17,257 nucleotides of DNA from Methanocorpusculum sp. (GTDB taxonomy: Archaea; Halobacteriota; Methanomicrobia; Methanomicrobiales; Methanocorpusculaceae). Positions 14,752 through 17,257 of this stretch are shown here, one piece after another. Location of the stretch: assembly GCA_029987395.1 (NCBI GenBank), contig DALTVX010000031.1, positions 1-17,257 of the forward strand, in the 5' to 3' direction. Every line of letters begins with the position of its first letter. The first letter of the stretch is position 1. The position numbers were made by a program, and so were the translations under genes. The notes under the pieces are model-generated. The model was not told the origin of the DNA. It worked only from the letters and a program-made list of their open reading frames with translations, and made no database searches.

Positions 14752-15573
14752 TCAGTATTTTTTATAATATGTCTGGTGTTGCTGCCAGCCCGGGTTCATC
14801 GTTCTCCGTCCCGGGACATATTCCCATGAATATTTTATTGCGCCGGTAACGAACTTTTTTGCTTCGAGGACGGCTTCTCTAACTGGATAACCAAGCGCGA
14901 TGTAGGCGGCGATCGCTGAAGCATAACAGCAACCCGATCCGTGCACATCGGTAAAAGGCGCAACCTCTCCTTGGACAAGGAGCGTGCCCGATTTATCGGC
15001 AAACACGTCGGTGCCGAGTCGGAACATAGCATGTCCACCTTTTATCACCGCGGTCTCTGCTCCGTGGTCGATGAACCAGTATGCCGCCTGTTCCATTGAT
15101 TCGGGATCTATGATCTTGATCCCGGAGATAACAGCGGCCTCGGGGATGTTTGGCGTGATCACGGTGGTCATTGGAAGAAGATCGGCAACGAGCCGTTCCT
15201 GACCCGCCTGATCAAGAAGCCGGTACTCTTTTGTTGCGAGAAGAACTGGATCGACAACGAGGTTTCGTCCTTTTGGAATGGTCGCGGCAACGATCTCAAC
15301 CGTTTCAGCATTCTTCAGCATGCCGGTCTTATAGCAGCCTATTCCAAAATCCTCTTCAAGTGCTTCGATCTGTTTTTTGATGAACTGTGCCGGGATACTT
15401 GCCGAGTCAAGAACATGCGTGGCGTTTTGTGCGGTAAGAGCAGCGATCACCGTCATACCCCATACACCGCACGCCGCCATGGTTTTCAGGTCGACCTGGA
15501 TCCCTGCCCCGGCTGAAGGATCGGAGCCGGCTATCGTAACGGCGAATGCCGAGTTATGTTCGATGGAACTCAT
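14752..15573 (-). CDS. thiD: Hydroxymethylpyrimidine / phosphomethylpyrimidine kinase ThiD
   Basis: A 273-residue ribokinase-family enzyme that phosphorylates HMP and then HMP-P to HMP-PP for thiamine diphosphate synthesis. The substrate loop AGSDPSAGAGIQVD (about residues 15-28) is the ThiD signature, usually SDPSGGAGIQAD. YKTGMLKN and VDPVLLAT follow, and TPNIPEAA corresponds to the usual TPN-x-x-E-A. The ATP/anion-hole motif VHGSGC ends at Cys215, with Ser instead of the common Thr in HGTGC. The length is that of a single-domain ThiD, without the ThiN fusion found in some archaea. The start is the ATG at 15573. It is divergent from the AIR-synthase-related gene. Confidence 0.93.
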   Translation of the reverse strand: MSSIEHNSAFAVTIAGSDPSAGAGIQVDLKTMAACGVWGMTVIAALTAQNATHVLDSASIPAQFIKKQIEALEEDFGIGCYKTGMLKNAETVEIVAATIPKGRNLVVDPVLLATKEYRLLDQAGQERLVADLLPMTTVITPNIPEAAVISGIKIIDPESMEQAAYWFIDHGAETAVIKGGHAMFRLGTDVFADKSGTLLVQGEVAPFTDVHGSGCCYASAIAAYIALGYPVREAVLEAKKFVTGAIKYSWEYVPGRRTMNPGWQQHQTYYKKY

Positions 15574-15631
15574 ATCTGATATATTAGCACGCCCGCTCTC
15601 TAAATACTTCGTCGGGGTTTGACCTTATGTC

Positions 15632-15638
15632 TTTATAG
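15632..15638 (+). promoter_or_regulatory. TATA box for the AIR-synthase-related gene
   Basis: TTTATAG lies 25 nt before the ATG at 15663, predicting a leaderless transcript. No Shine-Dalgarno sequence is present before the ATG. Confidence 0.45.
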
Positions 15639-15662
15639 TCTGTCCCTTCACATCTAGTTTGT

Positions 15663-16979
15663 ATGGACTTGGAAGGTTTCGTTCGACGAACCATGCATAA
15701 AAATATTCCTGAAGAGAGAATCGAAAAACTGCTTCAGGAACGCATTCTGGATATGAAGAATATCGATGACGGGTTTGCATTGGACCTTGCACGGGCAGTT
15801 ATCGAAGAGGTCAAGGTCACGAGCGGGCTGAAGGGTGATTTTTTTGAGTATGAACATGCCGGCGTCACGATGGGTGAGTTTGGTGTCGGATCCCGAGGCT
15901 CGGGGGATTTCTATGCACACAGAAAGATCGCTCACGTGATCGGGAAGACCTCGGCAAAGGTAGGGGTGGATCAGATGGACGACGGCGGGGTCGTCGAGGC
16001 AAACGGTCAGTATATCATAACAACGGTCGACGGGATGCACTCGCGGCTTTCGGATTTCCCTTTCCTTGCAGGGTTCCATGCGACGCGGGCGACTCTTCGC
16101 GATGTCTATGTGATGGGAGCCCGACCTGTTGGGCTGATCTCGGATGTGCACATCGCGGATGATGGGGATGTGGCAAAGCTGTTTGATTATACGGCAGGTA
16201 TCACGACCGTCTCGGACGCGTTGGGCGTTCCGCTTATCGCCGGATCGACTCTTCGTATCGGCGGGGACATGGTCCTTGGCGACCGGATGACGGGGTGCGT
16301 GGGTGTTGTCGGCGTGGCAAAGCACGTGACCGCCCGACGTTCCTCGGTCCCCGGCGATGTTCTTTTGATGACGGAGGGGGCAGGCGGAGGAACAATTGCG
16401 ACGACTGCGCTTTATTCTGGTAATTCTGATGTTGTTGAGGAGACGATCAATCTGCATTTCCTGAAGGCGTGTGATGTTTTGATCAACTCTGAGGTTTTCC
16501 TGCACATCCATGCCATGACGGATATCACGAACGGCGGTCTTCGCGGCGATGTGTTTGAGATTGCAGAAACGGCTTGTGCTACGGTGGTTGTCGAGGATGC
16601 GCCGCTTCGTGGTCTGATCGCGCCAAAAGTTTTGGCTTTGCTGGACAAGCTGGGTATCGATTATCTGGGTGTGAGTCTGGATGCTTTGCTGGTGATCGCT
16701 CCGCCTGAGTTTGCTGATGAGATCATTCGTGTGGTCGGGAGTGCGGGTGTGCGGATGGAGAGGATCGGGTTTGTTCGTGACGGACCAGGGGTCTCACGTC
16801 TGATCAAGAACGGTGTCGAGGGGGAGTTTTTGCCGAAGTTCCGTGAGGCGCCGTATACGCCGCTGAAGAAGGTCGTGGATCGTCCGGGCAGGGATTTTGA
16901 TGAGATGAAGAAAGGGATCGATCGAGCGGCGGACGCGGCAAGGGAGAAGAAGGAGCGGGTGCTGAAGAAATTGGTTTAG
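15663..16979 (+). CDS. AIR synthase-related protein (PurM/HypE/SelD superfamily)
   Basis: A 438-residue ATP-dependent enzyme of the PurM-like superfamily, whose members (PurM, HypE, SelD, ThiL, PurL) activate oxygen or sulfur groups with ATP. Visible landmarks are GEFGVGSRGSGDFYAHRKIAH in shortened form (GVGSRGSGDF), VDQMDDGGVV with the Asp-rich metal site, TVDGMHSRLSDFPFLAG, ATRATLRDVYVMGARP and the late MTDITNGGLRGDVFEIAE typical of the C-terminal PurM domain. It lacks the C-terminal ...PRIC cysteine of HypE. It is longer than PurM or HypE, with an extra N-terminal helical region of about 60 residues and a Lys/Glu-rich C-terminal helix. The substrate is unknown; related archaeal proteins are annotated only generically. 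Confidence 0.8.
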   Translation: MDLEGFVRRTMHKNIPEERIEKLLQERILDMKNIDDGFALDLARAVIEEVKVTSGLKGDFFEYEHAGVTMGEFGVGSRGSGDFYAHRKIAHVIGKTSAKVGVDQMDDGGVVEANGQYIITTVDGMHSRLSDFPFLAGFHATRATLRDVYVMGARPVGLISDVHIADDGDVAKLFDYTAGITTVSDALGVPLIAGSTLRIGGDMVLGDRMTGCVGVVGVAKHVTARRSSVPGDVLLMTEGAGGGTIATTALYSGNSDVVEETINLHFLKACDVLINSEVFLHIHAMTDITNGGLRGDVFEIAETACATVVVEDAPLRGLIAPKVLALLDKLGIDYLGVSLDALLVIAPPEFADEIIRVVGSAGVRMERIGFVRDGPGVSRLIKNGVEGEFLPKFREAPYTPLKKVVDRPGRDFDEMKKGIDRAADAAREKKERVLKKLV

Positions 16980-16994
16980 CGGGCTGGACGCTGA

Positions 16995-17058
16995 AAGCGA
17001 GGGTCGTAGACCCGAGTCGGAGAGCAAATCTCTGATTTGCGATCAAGCGAGGGTCGTA
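16995..17058. repeat. Direct repeat and small hairpins downstream of the AIR-synthase-related gene
   Basis: AAGCGAGGGTCGTA occurs at 16995-17008 and again at 17045-17058, 50 nt apart. Between them are GGGTC-GTA-GACCC (17001-17013) and GCAAATC-TCT-GATTTGC (17024-17040). These may act as transcription terminators or be fragments of a repetitive element. The remaining bases to 17257 are A/T- and G/T-rich and I see no gene in them. Confidence 0.5.
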
Positions 17059-17257
17059 AAATCAGCTCATTTTTTCACGATAAAAAAACAGTGTTTGTGG
17101 GGTGAAAATCTCCAACTCTCCACTCGCAAATAGGTGTTTCGATTCCATTTTGGTGTGTTTTGTATCAGTTTTGAGTGATTTTGTTTGGTGAATATTGGTG
17201 GTTGATTTTAAAATACGCTGTTTCCTGCCGATTTGCGTGTGTGAAATGATCGGAGTA

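Noticed and set aside
15654..16511. A 285-codon reverse-strand frame opposite the AIR-synthase-related gene
   Set aside because: It is antisense to a gene with clear family motifs. Its product is His/Arg/Asp-rich without hydrophobic-core patterning, typical of a shadow frame.

Overview
The window looks like a chromosomal segment of a methanogenic archaeon, most likely a Methanomicrobiales member close to Methanocorpusculum. The evidence is an archaeal MCM helicase, an archaeal MptD-type dihydroneopterin aldolase (methanopterin pathway), an archaeal-type phosphoglycerate mutase, and TATA boxes about 25-30 nt upstream of start codons with little or no leader. The genus is inferred from overall resemblance; no search was run.

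Layout. 1-1304 (-): aldehyde dehydrogenase, C-terminus cut off by the window edge. 1394-1810 (+): PaaI-like thioesterase. 1865-5168 (+): tight operon of mcm, mptD and a TatD-like metal-dependent hydrolase. 5169-5703: long non-coding stretch with a strong candidate for an independently transcribed structured RNA of about 225-245 nt, followed by a palindromic operator array phased at exactly 31 bp. 5704-6864 (+): small ribbon-helix-helix-like protein abutting a stand-alone asparagine-synthase-type PP-loop enzyme. 6891-7628: two small membrane or surface proteins in convergent orientation. 7751-9586: NAD-dependent sugar epimerase and a DUF368 membrane protein, convergent, sharing a palindrome that contains both stop codons. 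9664-11548 (+): phosphoglycerate mutase and a short QueG-like iron-sulfur protein. 11549-12922: a 1.4-kb region without intact genes, holding a pair of ~170-bp inverted repeats around a badly deleted OLD-family nuclease remnant, then GC-rich hairpin repeats. 12923-15573 (-): AMP-forming acyl-CoA synthetase and ThiD. 15663-16979 (+): AIR-synthase/HypE-related protein. 16980-17257: non-coding, with short repeats.

Most genes are core metabolism or information processing: replication, pterin cofactor, thiamine, glycolysis/gluconeogenesis, acyl activation, and possibly surface glycans. The accessory or unexplained signals are the structured RNA with the neighbouring operator array, and the decayed nuclease island. 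No intact defence system, CRISPR array, transposase, tRNA or rRNA gene was seen.
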